NCBI GenBank assembly: GCA_964371655.1 | Contig: CAYJOD010000009.1 | Span: forward strand, 62,001-126,000 | Direction of reading: 5' to 3' | Source of the DNA: CAZGSN01 sp964371655 | Lineage (GTDB): Bacteria; Desulfobacterota; Binatia; HRBIN30 | DNA length: 64,000 nt | Part shown: piece by piece, positions 7,177-15,067 of the stretch | Position numbering within the stretch: position 1 is the first letter of the stretch | Layout of the letters: each line of letters begins with the position of its first letter | Program-made: the position numbers and the translations under genes | Notes under the pieces: generated by a model | Told to the model about the DNA's origin: nothing | Database searches by the model: none | Seen by the model: only the letters and a program-made list of their open reading frames with translations

Positions 7177-8298
7177 ATGACCAAGCTTCGCAACGTTGCC
7201 ATCGTTGGGTTCGCCCAACTGCCGATCGTGGCGCGCGATGAACATCGCATGGCCACCGAAATGCTTTACCCCACGGTGCGCCAGGCATTGAAGGATTGCG
7301 GCGTCGAGCGCGACGCCATCGACTTCCAGATTGCCGGTTCCACCGACTACATGGACGGCCGTCCCTTCGGATTCGTCACCGCCCTCGACATGATGGGCTC
7401 GTGGCCGCCGCGCCAAGACCTGCACCTCGAAATGGATGCGGCCTTCTGCGCCTACTACGCCTGGGTGCGCATGCAGGCGGGAGATTGCGATACGGCAATC
7501 GTCACCGGACACGGCAAAGGATCGGAAGGCGACTTCCGGCGGGTTCAGAATCTGCAGCTCGACCCCTACTACCAAGCCCAGATCGGTCTCGATCCGATTT
7601 CTACCAGCGCCCTGCAGGCGAGCGCGTACATGGCGCGCAGCGGCGCGTCCGATCGTGACTTGGCGGTGATTGCCGCGCGCAATCGCAACGCCGGAGCAAA
7701 GAACCCGGACAGTCAAGTTCGCCAGGTGGCGTCGCCGGATGATCTGTGTCGCGGTGCGTGGGCGGTGCAGCCCTTGCGCCACACCTACCTGCCCCCCGTC
7801 GGCGAGACCGCGACCTGCATGGTCCTGGCCGCCGAAGGTAAGGCCGAGAAGATGTGCGACAAACCGGTTTGGATTCACGGCGTCGATCACCGCACCGAGA
7901 TGCAGAGTCTGGGCGCGCGCGATCTGTCGCGTAGCGCCGGCGCCAAGCTCGCCGGCGAGAAGGCGGCGCAGATGGCGGGGCTGCAGCGCGCCGGCGACGT
8001 CGACGTCGTCGAGCTTGCCGCGACCACCCCAGTCGAAGAGTTGATTCTTTGCGAAGCGCTCGGCCTCGACGCCAACGCCGCGCACCCGGTGATCAATCCG
8101 TCGGGTGGACCGATCTGCGGCAATCCAATCATGATGACCGGCGGCATCCGCATGGGAGAGGCGTTTAGACAGTTGGCGCAGCGCGCCGGAGAGCGTCAGG
8201 TCGCCGGCGCCAGGCGCGCACTCGCCCACGCCAACCAGGGTCATTGCCTGCAGCAAAGCCTGATCTGGGTGCTGGGCAGCGAGCGGAGGTGGACATGA
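7177..8298 (+). CDS. Thiolase-like protein (SCP2/Ltp2-type), likely non-Claisen
   Basis: 373 aa from the ATG at 7177. Thiolase fold: N-terminal KLRNVAIVGFAQLPIV, the helix EMLYPTVRQALKDCGVERDAIDF, AGDCDTAIVTGHGKGSEG and a C-terminal INPSGGPICGNPIMMTGG (about residues 305-321). Where active thiolases carry the nucleophilic Cys in NACSSG, I align EMDAAF; where they carry GHP, this protein has GNP. Loss of both points away from Claisen chemistry and toward aldolase-type or carrier roles, as in Ltp2 of steroid side-chain breakdown. It lies 7 nt after the DUF35 gene and overlaps the next gene by 4 nt (ATGA). Confidence 0.75.
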   Translation: MTKLRNVAIVGFAQLPIVARDEHRMATEMLYPTVRQALKDCGVERDAIDFQIAGSTDYMDGRPFGFVTALDMMGSWPPRQDLHLEMDAAFCAYYAWVRMQAGDCDTAIVTGHGKGSEGDFRRVQNLQLDPYYQAQIGLDPISTSALQASAYMARSGASDRDLAVIAARNRNAGAKNPDSQVRQVASPDDLCRGAWAVQPLRHTYLPPVGETATCMVLAAEGKAEKMCDKPVWIHGVDHRTEMQSLGARDLSRSAGAKLAGEKAAQMAGLQRAGDVDVVELAATTPVEELILCEALGLDANAAHPVINPSGGPICGNPIMMTGGIRMGEAFRQLAQRAGERQVAGARRALAHANQGHCLQQSLIWVLGSERRWT

Positions 8299-9446
8299 AG
8301 AGGCCGGTAGCAGTCGTCGGCGTCGGGCAGACGCAGCACGCGGCCCGCCGCTCCGACCTGAACATTGCCGGCTTGGTGCGCGAGGCCGTCGAACGGGCCC
8401 TGCAGGATGCCGGGCTCGAGCACAAGGACATCGACGCGGTCATCATCGGCAAAGCTCCCGATATGCTCGAAGGGGTGTGTCATCCGGAGCAGTTCCTCGC
8501 CGGCGCGCTGGGCGCGCACATGAAGCCACTGCTGCGCGTGCACACCGCCGGGTCGGTCGGCGCCTCCACTGCCCTCACCGCTGTGACCCACGTGGCCTCG
8601 GGTCTTTACGAGCGCGTCCTCACGGTTGCGTTCGAGAAGCAGTCGGAAGGCAACGCCATGTGGGCGCTGTCGCCCAACATGCCGTTCGTCGCGCCGCTCG
8701 TCGCCGGCGCTGGCGGCTTCTTCGCACCCTACTGCCGCGCCTACATCAGGCGCAGCGGATGCCCGCCACACATCGGCCCGCTGACGGCGGTCAACGCGCG
8801 CGCCAACGCCGCGAAGAATCCGTATGCCCATCTGCGCGAACCGGTAACACTTGAGGAGGTGCTAGCCTCACCGATGCTGTGGGACCCGATCCGCTACCTC
8901 GAAACCTGCCCGTCTTCCGACGGCGCCATTGCCATGGTCGTCGCCTCCGAGGAGCAGGCCAAGAAGGGACCGCGCAAACCGGCGTGGGTGAAGTCCGGCT
9001 ACTCCTATGCCGAAGCCATGTGGATACCGGGCCGCGATCAGGTGAGCCCCGCGGCCGGCCGCCTCTGCGCCAAGATGGTGTACGAGAAGGCCGGCATCAC
9101 CGATCCGTGGAAGGAGATCGACACCGCCGAGATCTACGTGCCGTTCGCCTGGTTCGAAGCGATGTGGCTCGAGAACCTGGGCTTCTGCGATGAGGGCGAG
9201 GGTTGGAAGATCATCGATCGCGGCGAGCAGAAGCTCGGCGCCCATCTGCCGATCAACCCATCCGGCGGCGTGCTCGCCAGCAACCCGATCGGCGCCTCCG
9301 GCATGCTGCGACTCGGTGAAGCCGCGCTGCAGGTCATGGGACGCGCCGGCGAACATCAGGTCGAAGGCGCGAAGACCGCCCTCGGCCACGCCTACGGCGG
9401 CGGCGCGCAATACTTCGCCATGTGGGTGGTTGGTAGTCAGCTGTAG
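8295..9446 (+). CDS. Thiolase-like protein, second subunit
   Basis: 383 aa; the ATG at 8295 overlaps the preceding stop (ATGA) and has GGAGGTGG upstream, so translation is coupled. Thiolase fold with VAVVGVGQTQH, DLNIAGLVREAVERALQDAG, and a loop VHTAGSVGASTAL (residues 82-94) in place of the Cys loop NACSSGSSAL. The C-terminal motif reads INPSGGVLASNPIGASG (about 320), so His of GHP is Asn. The final catalytic Cys loop is GGGAQ without Cys. All three classic catalytic residues therefore seem missing. Together with the previous gene and two DUF35 proteins it probably makes a hetero-oligomer acting on acyl-CoA substrates. Confidence 0.75.
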   Translation: MKRPVAVVGVGQTQHAARRSDLNIAGLVREAVERALQDAGLEHKDIDAVIIGKAPDMLEGVCHPEQFLAGALGAHMKPLLRVHTAGSVGASTALTAVTHVASGLYERVLTVAFEKQSEGNAMWALSPNMPFVAPLVAGAGGFFAPYCRAYIRRSGCPPHIGPLTAVNARANAAKNPYAHLREPVTLEEVLASPMLWDPIRYLETCPSSDGAIAMVVASEEQAKKGPRKPAWVKSGYSYAEAMWIPGRDQVSPAAGRLCAKMVYEKAGITDPWKEIDTAEIYVPFAWFEAMWLENLGFCDEGEGWKIIDRGEQKLGAHLPINPSGGVLASNPIGASGMLRLGEAALQVMGRAGEHQVEGAKTALGHAYGGGAQYFAMWVVGSQL

Positions 9447-9607
9447 GCAGATCGTTTTCAGTTTTCGGTTTTCAGTGTTCAGCTTCAAGATCTCAAATCT
9501 CAGATCTCAAATTTTGGATCGAGGCGCGCTTCGCACTTTGTGCGGACACTCGAGAACTGAAAACCGAACACTGAAAACTGAAAACTAAGATCCGAGAGGA
9601 AATACGA
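9447..9607. repeat. Composite low-complexity intergenic repeats
   Basis: Two tracts of TTTTCAGTTTTCGGTTTTCAG type flank a block of ATCTCAAATCTCAGATCTCAAATTTTGGATC (9488-9521). That block is nearly repeated at 13837-13875. The right-hand tract is the approximate reverse complement of the left. The next gene starts directly after it, with CCGAGAGGAA as ribosome-binding site. Confidence 0.65.
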
Positions 9608-10420
9608 ATGTCCGAGCCAGCACTCCTGTACGAGAAGAAAGACGGCGTTGCGATCGTGACCATGAATCGTCCCGAGGCTCGCAACGCGATCAACCCCGAG
9701 ATGCTGTGTCGTCTTGCCGATGCCTGGCAGGACGTCAACGACGATCCGGAGGTTCGCGTCGCTATCCTGACCGGCAGCGGCGATAAAGCCTTTTGCGCCG
9801 GCGCCGATCTCGACCGCCTGGTGCGCATGATGCAAGGGCTGCGGCCGCCGGAGACGGAATACGACGAGCGCCTCAAGAACGACGTCAGCATCATCTACAA
9901 AGGCCTGCTGCGAAACTATCGCGTCTGGAAGCCGTTGATCGCCGCGGTACGCGGCTTCGCGGTTGCCGGGGGCACCGAGATCCTCACCTGCACCGATTTG
10001 CGCATTGCCGGCGACGACGCGCGCTTCGGCCTCGCGGAAGTGAAGTGGAGCCTGTTCCCGATGGGCGGCTCGACCGTGCGCCTGCCGCGCCAGATCTCGT
10101 ACTGCAACGCCATGGAGATCTTGCTGATGGGCGAGCAGATTTCCGCCGAGCGCGCCCTGCAGATGGGGTTGATCAACAAGGTCGTCGCGCCCGATCAGGT
10201 CATGCCCGAAGCGCTGCGCTTCGCGCGCATTCTCAATGAAGCCGGACCGCTCGCGGTGCAGGCTGTAAAGCGCTCGGTCGTCGAAGGTCTCAGCCTGACA
10301 CCCGAACAAGCACTCGAAAAGGAATTGGAGATCGGCATCCCCGTTTCCATGTCCGAGGACTGCCGCGAAGGCACCAAGGCATTCAAGGAAAAGCGCAAGC
10401 CCGTATTCAAGGGTCGCTGA
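9608..10420 (+). CDS. Enoyl-CoA hydratase/isomerase (crotonase) family
   Basis: 270 aa, start ATG at 9608 with GAGAGGAAATACGA upstream. Complete crotonase domain: VAIVTMNRPEARNAI, oxyanion-hole strand AFCAGADL (about 61-67), second oxyanion motif AVRGFAVAGGTEILTCTDL with the first catalytic Glu, and FGLAEVKWSLFPMGGSTVRLPR with the second Glu. Both hydratase glutamates are therefore present. The C-terminus (EDCREGTKAFKEKRKPVF) is the usual substrate-lid helix. The likely reaction is hydration of trans-2-enoyl-CoA. It lies downstream of the thiolase-like operon but is separated by repeats, so it may have its own promoter. Confidence 0.9.
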   Translation: MSEPALLYEKKDGVAIVTMNRPEARNAINPEMLCRLADAWQDVNDDPEVRVAILTGSGDKAFCAGADLDRLVRMMQGLRPPETEYDERLKNDVSIIYKGLLRNYRVWKPLIAAVRGFAVAGGTEILTCTDLRIAGDDARFGLAEVKWSLFPMGGSTVRLPRQISYCNAMEILLMGEQISAERALQMGLINKVVAPDQVMPEALRFARILNEAGPLAVQAVKRSVVEGLSLTPEQALEKELEIGIPVSMSEDCREGTKAFKEKRKPVFKGR

Positions 10421-10877
10421 AGCCGTCAGTGCGGTGCAGGCGACCCAAGGCTGCTCGTGTTGGTGTCGGTGCTGGTGTTCGGATGAATCTCTTCAGCACC
10501 AACTCTCTGCTCAAAAGATCTCGCTACGCCGCTGCCCCCTCGATAGGGTGAGGCAACCGCGGCAGTGGTGCGGGGCACAACGTCGGAAAGAATAGGAACC
10601 CTCACCTCCGCCCTCTCCCGCGAAAATGCGGGAGAGGGGTGCTCGTAAACACAGGGGCCGTTTGGGTGACAGGTGTAGTTACCAGCCGGCGGGCAGTGAT
10701 TCTTGCGACAGACTTCGGACGGCTAAACGGTTGCGTATCTTCAAAGAGTCAAGAACTCGTGCCGGTCCGACCCCGCGGGACGCCGACAGCGCGGTCAGAT
10801 TGCGCCATTGGAGCTCGTGATCCGCTAGGCGATTGAGATGTTCAACTATATCTAGTAGAGGGAGGCTAAGGGCAGTC
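10421..10877. other. Intergenic region with hairpin repeats, no gene seen
   Basis: Contains a CCCTCTCCCGC/GCGGGAGAGGG hairpin (about 10611-10637) of the same kind as at 18177-18203, and imperfect GGTGTCGGTGCTGGTG/TTCAGCACCAACT inverted tracts. The open frames here are short and repeat-derived. The last 60 bases probably hold the promoter of the DUF4160 gene, with GGAGG at 10861. Confidence 0.5.
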
Positions 10878-11072
10878 ATGGGACGCATCCGGCGGGGCGG
10901 CTATCTGATCGATTGGTGGATCGGCGATCACACCCCAAAGCATGTGCATGTCTACCGCGATGGCGTGCTGGTCGTGAAGGTCGAGATCCCCGGGCTGCTC
11001 GTGCTCGCGGGCACGATGAATCGCCAGCTCAAGAAGATTCTGGAGCAATTGATCGAGGAGAAACTCATATGA
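10878..11072 (+). CDS. DUF4160 protein, putative toxin-side partner
   Basis: 64 aa from the ATG at 10878. The sequence GYLIDWWIGDHTPKHVHVYRDG is the DUF4160 signature (a strand pair with a conserved Pro-x-His-x-His-Val), followed by a LVVKVEIPGL strand and a C-terminal LKKILEQLIEE helix. DUF4160 genes are often immediately followed by a DUF2442 gene and are predicted to form a type II toxin-antitoxin-like pair. The overlap with the next gene (ATGA at 11069-11072) fits that. Biochemical activity is unknown. Confidence 0.7.
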   Translation: MGRIRRGGYLIDWWIGDHTPKHVHVYRDGVLVVKVEIPGLLVLAGTMNRQLKKILEQLIEEKLI

Positions 11073-11536
11073 AGACGACAGAGCGTATCCGCGCGGTGCG
11101 CTTCGATAATCGCAAGCGTGTTCTCCACGTCGAGTATGTGTCCGGCAAGCGCATCGGAGTGCATTATGGACATCTCGGCATCACCCAGAAAGTCGTCGAG
11201 GTGTGGGTCGACAAGGATACACGTGGTCGTGCGATCGGTATTCGTCTGCAGGATGGAAGCGAAGAGTACATGCCGTACGACCAGCCCCTCGCACTGGCGC
11301 GCGATCCGGAATACCTCCTGCGAACCCAACTGGAGCGCGTACTCGCACGGATCCGCGAAACCCTCACGGCCAAGGGCATCTCGAAGCGGTACCTCGCGAC
11401 GCAACTCGGAACGTCAGACAACCAAATCCAGCGCCTCCTTGATCCATCGCTCTTGAACAAGAACCTTGAACAGCTCTACCGCATCTCCCTCTTGCTTGGA
11501 CTCGAGCTGGAGTGGCGGGTGAGAGCGGCAGCATGA
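11069..11536 (+). CDS. DUF2442-like protein with C-terminal HTH, putative antitoxin
   Basis: 155 aa; the ATG at 11069 overlaps the DUF4160 stop, with GAGGAG 8 nt upstream. N-terminal half (about 1-70) resembles the DUF2442 beta domain: IRAVRFDNRKRVLHVEYVSG, and IGIRLQDGSEEYMPYDQPL. The C-terminal half (about 90-145) is an XRE/Cro-type helix-turn-helix: ARIRETLTAKGISKRYLATQLGTS, then NQIQRLLDP, with LYRISLLLGLELEW closing the domain. This fusion is what an antitoxin that represses its own operon would look like. The toxin-first order resembles HigBA. Confidence 0.65.
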   Translation: MKTTERIRAVRFDNRKRVLHVEYVSGKRIGVHYGHLGITQKVVEVWVDKDTRGRAIGIRLQDGSEEYMPYDQPLALARDPEYLLRTQLERVLARIRETLTAKGISKRYLATQLGTSDNQIQRLLDPSLLNKNLEQLYRISLLLGLELEWRVRAAA

Positions 11537-11656
11537 CCGGCGCGAACCGACGGCTGCCAATACCCTGGCCGCGGAAAAAGACGGCTCCCAAATGGTGGAG
11601 TTGGGCGCGCCTCGAGCGCGCGTAGTCCGGGTCGAGAGACGTCCGCGACGCGGGAC

Positions 11657-11820
11657 GTAGAGTTTGCGAAGAAATCCCCGCAGATTCCAACCCCGTTCGT
11701 CCCGAGTAGCGCACGTCTTCTCAGGGCGCCTATCGAGGGACCATAAGCTGCCGACCTGGCTTGCAAACTGCCCCTCGATACGCGGCCGAAAAGAACGGCC
11801 GCTACTCGGGGCGAACGGAT
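11657..11820. repeat. Long inverted-repeat element, copy 1
   Basis: This is the main content of the 11537-12102 intergenic stretch, which has no convincing gene. Outer arms at 11693-11711 and 11800-11818 match over 19 bp with one mismatch (CGAGTAGCG / CGCTACTCG core). Inner arms TATCGAGGG (11731-11739) and CCCTCGATA (11772-11780) can pair. A second copy, with the same left flank AGTTTGxGAAGAAATxCCCGCAG, is at 28681-28844. Right of it, 11854-11930 holds an AGCGACxATTCGG ... AATTGTTGCTACGT motif also present at 22466-22555. Confidence 0.75.
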
Positions 11821-12102
11821 GAGGGATGCCGTTTCGATTTATTCACAAACTGGTAGCGACTATTCGGACAATTCTGCCGCAGGTGAACAAATGGACCGAA
11901 TTGTTGCTACGTCCCTTGAACTCCGTCGACGACTTTGCCGCGGCCTTGCGCAGGGCGGGTTTTCGCTTTTCTTTAGAGGCGTTGCGGTGGTATGCACGGG
12001 GCTGGTCCGCAGCCCTGGGGATCGGGGCGTGGGAAGGACTTGAGAGCCATTTGGAAGCTGTGACTTGTACGCCGAAGGCCAAGCCGCGACGCTTGTAGGC
12101 CC

Positions 12103-13671
12103 ATGGATTCAACCGCGGATACACCACCGAAGGAGCTGGCCCAAGTCGAAGAGCAGATGCGTTCGGTGGTGAACCACGTCGTCGACGGCATCATCAGCAT
12201 TGACGAGCGCGGCACGATCACGACCTTCAACCCGGCAGCCGAGCGCATCTTCGGGTACACGGCTTCCGAAGTCATCGGGCGTAACGTCAACACCTTGATG
12301 CCCGAGCCCTACCACAGCCAGCACGACGAGTACCTGAGCAACTACCTGACGACCGGCCAGGCGAAGATCATCGGAATCGGGCGCGAGGTCGTCGGCCGGC
12401 GCAAAGACGGTTCGACGTTCCCGATGGAGCTCGCGGTGAGCAAGTTCCACATCGACGCGCGCCGTTACTTCACCGGCATCGTCCGCGACATCACCGAACG
12501 CCAACGCCTCGAACACGAGCTGCGCCAGCGACTCGTCGAGCTCGCCGATGCCGATCGCCAGAAGAACGAATTCCTCGCGATACTCGCCCACGAGCTGCGC
12601 AACCCGTTGGCGCCGATGCGCAATGCTCTCCACCTCATGAAGATGCCCGGCACGGATAAAGCCCAGATCGAGGGCGCGCGGGACATGATGGAACGTCAGC
12701 TGCACAACCTGGTTCGGCTGGTCGACGACCTGCTCGACGTATCGCGGATCGTGCGCGGCAAGATCGAATTGCGCAAGGACGTCCTAAACCTTGCCATGGT
12801 GATTACCCAAGCCGTGGAGACAGCGCAGCCGCTCATCGACGCCTGTGGTCACGAGCTTACGATCGACGTCCCGGACGAAGCAATTTGGGTCGAAGCCGAC
12901 CTGGTTCGTCTCGCGCAGGTGATCGCCAACTTACTCACAAATGCCGCGAAGTACACCGACCGGGCGGGCCGCATCCGACTGATCGCGGCAAGGGAGGGCG
13001 ACCGAGCGGTCGTCCGTGTTCGCGACTCGGGCATCGGCATTGCTCCTGACAGGCAGGCCTGCGTCTTCGACTTGTTTGAGCAAGGTGATCAATCGATGGC
13101 GCACTCTCAGGGTGGATTGGGAGTCGGCCTCACCCTCGTCAAGCGGTTGGTGGATCTTCACGACGGCAGCGTCGCCGTGCATAGCGATGGGCTCGGCCAC
13201 GGGAGCGAATTCGTCATTCGGCTCCCCGCTGTAGCGGGCACGGAAGCGACCCAAGAGCACAGCGGCCGAAGCGCACCAACGACGCGCGCCACCGGTGCGA
13301 CACAGCGACGGGTCCTGGTGGTGGACGACAACATCGATGCAGCCGAGAGCATCGCCATGATCTTGCAGATCGCCGGCTACGAAGTTCGTTGCGTCTATGA
13401 CGGACCTACCGTCCTACAAACCGTCACGGCATATCGACCCGACGTGGTCGTGCTCGACATCGGGCTGGCCGGGATAAGCGGATACGACATCGCCCGGCAG
13501 ATACGAGAGGAGCCGGACCTCAAACGGACGGTGCTCGTCGCCATGACCGGGTACGGTCAGGAGGAAGACCGTCGCCGCTCGCGAGAGGCCGGATTCGACT
13601 ATCACCTGACGAAGCCCGTGGACCCTGAGGTCCTGCAGTCTTTCGTCGCGCGGCTCCCTTCGCCTCGATGA
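12103..13671 (+). CDS. Hybrid histidine kinase with FixL-like PAS domain and receiver
   Basis: 522 aa, cytoplasmic (no membrane segments). PAS about 18-135: the FixL pattern LMPEPYHSQHDEYLSNYL then IIGIGREVVGRRKDGS. His74 and Arg94 correspond, with identical spacing, to the haem-binding His200 and O2-contacting Arg220 of Bradyrhizobium FixL; the Arg206 position is Asn80. HisKA: FLAILAHELRNPL with phospho-His about 163. HATPase: ANLLTNAAKYTD, RDSGIGIAPD, GGLGVGLTL. Receiver about 400-515: VLVVDDN, phospho-acceptor Asp about 452 (VVLDIGL), AMTGYG, TKPV. No response regulator with an output domain lies nearby. Probably an oxygen or redox sensor; haem binding is inferred only. Confidence 0.85.
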   Translation: MDSTADTPPKELAQVEEQMRSVVNHVVDGIISIDERGTITTFNPAAERIFGYTASEVIGRNVNTLMPEPYHSQHDEYLSNYLTTGQAKIIGIGREVVGRRKDGSTFPMELAVSKFHIDARRYFTGIVRDITERQRLEHELRQRLVELADADRQKNEFLAILAHELRNPLAPMRNALHLMKMPGTDKAQIEGARDMMERQLHNLVRLVDDLLDVSRIVRGKIELRKDVLNLAMVITQAVETAQPLIDACGHELTIDVPDEAIWVEADLVRLAQVIANLLTNAAKYTDRAGRIRLIAAREGDRAVVRVRDSGIGIAPDRQACVFDLFEQGDQSMAHSQGGLGVGLTLVKRLVDLHDGSVAVHSDGLGHGSEFVIRLPAVAGTEATQEHSGRSAPTTRATGATQRRVLVVDDNIDAAESIAMILQIAGYEVRCVYDGPTVLQTVTAYRPDVVVLDIGLAGISGYDIARQIREEPDLKRTVLVAMTGYGQEEDRRRSREAGFDYHLTKPVDPEVLQSFVARLPSPR

Positions 13672-13834
13672 GCGTTTCCGGCGCGGAGAGCCCGAGTCGG
13701 TTTCCGAGCCGTCCGCCCACCGGCGCCGGCCGGATCATTCGCGCCGCAGCAACTCGTCTTCCCAAGCCCCAAGTCCCAGTCTCAATCCGCGGGGCTCGGG
13801 TTACGATGGGCGATGCAGCACAGGCCATCCATCT

Positions 13835-13877
13835 ACAATCTCAAATCTCAAATCTCAGATCACAAATTTTGGATCGC
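13835..13877. repeat. ATCTCAAATCTCAGAT dispersed repeat, copy 2
   Basis: Same unit as at 9485-9521 (CTCAAATCTCAGATC, AAATTTTGGATCG), 41 bp upstream of the tetR promoter. No coding capacity. Confidence 0.7.
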
Positions 13878-13917
13878 AACTCTCGGATCCCACCTCCACC
13901 ACCGGGCCGCTCGCGCG

Positions 13918-13946
13918 TTGACAAACGAGCGTTTGGTGGAGTAGAC
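13918..13946 (+). promoter_or_regulatory. Promoter with operator upstream of tetR (probable autoregulation)
   Basis: TTGACA (13918-13923), 17-nt spacer, GTAGAC (13941-13946). The spacer carries the inverted repeat CAAACG-AG-CGTTTG (13922-13935). The ATG at 13954 starts 8 nt after the end of the -10 hexamer. This is exactly the geometry of the 6167-6203 promoter, so both sites are likely bound by the TetR-family protein encoded here. Confidence 0.75.
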
Positions 13947-13953
13947 CACGGGC

Positions 13954-14634
13954 ATGAAATCCCGCATGGCTGGGACGCGCGGCGAGCAGCCACTGTCGAC
14001 GCATGACTTGATTCTCGACGTCGCCGAGGCACGTTTTGCCGAGAATGGGTTCGCCGGCGTGTCGGTGCGGGAAATTGCCGCCGATGTCGGTCTCAAGAAC
14101 CAGGCAAGCCTTTACCATCACTTCAAGAACAAGCGCGCTCTCTACGAAGCCGTCCTGGCGCGCGGTGTGGAGGCGATCGTCACCCTCCTCTCCAGTGCCC
14201 CGGCGCCGGCCAACGGAACCTCGCCCGCCGACGTGCTCGAAGTAACTCTCGGTCGCATCATTGATTACCTGGTCGCTCACCCGCATCTCCCCAGGCTCAT
14301 CCAACGTGCCGGTCTCGACGACACGAAGTACATGCGCAGTACCGTCACCCACGTGTTGCGACCGCTGTACCAACAAGGGGTGGAGATCATGGCCGCCTCG
14401 AACACGATGTTCAGCCGCGACGAACTGCCGCAGGTCGGTGCCGGGTTGTACCACTTGATCTTCGGATATTTCGCCAATGCCAAGCTGGTCGAAGCGGTGA
14501 TCCAAGACGATCCGCTAACCACGGCCTCGGTTGCCCGACAGCGCCGCTTCGTCATGGCTGCGGTCGCCATGCTGCTCGGAATGAACCACGACACGAAGCT
14601 CACCAGCGTCGATCGAGGTCGGCACGCGCGCTGA
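13954..14634 (+). CDS. TetR/AcrR-family transcriptional regulator
   Basis: 226 aa. N-terminal TetR HTH (about 17-63): LILDVAEARFAENGFAGVSVREIAADVGLKNQASLYHHFKNKRALY, with the typical SLYHHFxNK recognition helix end. The C-terminal ligand domain is helical (VLEVTLGRIIDYLVAHPHLPRLIQRAGL), of the kind found in regulators of fatty-acid or CoA-ester metabolism. The first ATG lies 8 nt after the -10 box, implying a leaderless transcript. Predicted to repress itself and the DUF35/thiolase operon (and perhaps DUF1329) through the CAAAC...GTTTG palindrome, with an acyl-CoA-like inducer as a guess. Confidence 0.9.
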   Translation: MKSRMAGTRGEQPLSTHDLILDVAEARFAENGFAGVSVREIAADVGLKNQASLYHHFKNKRALYEAVLARGVEAIVTLLSSAPAPANGTSPADVLEVTLGRIIDYLVAHPHLPRLIQRAGLDDTKYMRSTVTHVLRPLYQQGVEIMAASNTMFSRDELPQVGAGLYHLIFGYFANAKLVEAVIQDDPLTTASVARQRRFVMAAVAMLLGMNHDTKLTSVDRGRHAR

Positions 14635-14739
14635 CAGAGGTTGCCCCTGCCGCAGCGGACGTGCAACTTGGAGAGATCGTCGTGACCAGGTAGCATGCCG
14701 CACCGTGCTCACCGCGGCCAATCTGAGGAGAACGCAAGG

Positions 14740-14931
14740 ATGAAGATCGTGATCGATATGGACCTCTGCGAGGGTAATGCGCTGTGCGCGAAGATCGCGC
14801 CGGAGGTATTCGCGGTCGGCGAGGATGACAAGGCCTCGTTGATCAACAACAACCCGGGTGAAGAGCTGCGCGCCAAAATCGAAACCGCGGTACGACGCTG
14901 CCCGCGCCAGGCGCTTTCGATTCGAACTTAG
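14740..14931 (+). CDS. Ferredoxin of the [3Fe-4S] single-cluster type
   Basis: 63 aa, ATG at 14740 with TGAGGAG and AAGGA upstream. Cysteines: DLCEGNALCAKIAPEVF (Cys at 10 and 16) and RRCPRQAL (about 54). The central cluster Cys of 4Fe ferredoxins is absent, which is the pattern of [3Fe-4S] or Cys-substituted ferredoxins that pass electrons to cytochrome P450s in actinobacteria. IVIDMDLCEGNALC and AxEVF are typical. No P450 or reductase gene is in the window. It lies between tetR and an acyl-CoA synthetase and may belong to the same lipid-metabolism group. Confidence 0.85.
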   Translation: MKIVIDMDLCEGNALCAKIAPEVFAVGEDDKASLINNNPGEELRAKIETAVRRCPRQALSIRT

Positions 14932-15067
14932 CTCGCTGCGCTGGCAGACTGGGTAGGGCCAAAGGAACCGAGGGACAATGGGGCCAAGGGAAGAAATCCC
15001 AAACGTCGGACCTCCTCCCTTTGCCCCTGATCCCTTTGCCCCTTCGTCCCTTGCGCAAGGAAATCCC

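Noticed and set aside
11826..12098. 90-codon plus-strand frame before the histidine kinase
   Set aside because: It starts inside a repeat tract shared with 22466-22555, has no ribosome-binding site and no recognisable family. It could still be a small gene, but I cannot support it.
13672..13834. Small gene between the hybrid kinase and tetR
   Set aside because: Frames are short and either overlap the kinase end or continue into the ATCTCAAATCTC repeat; no ribosome-binding site.
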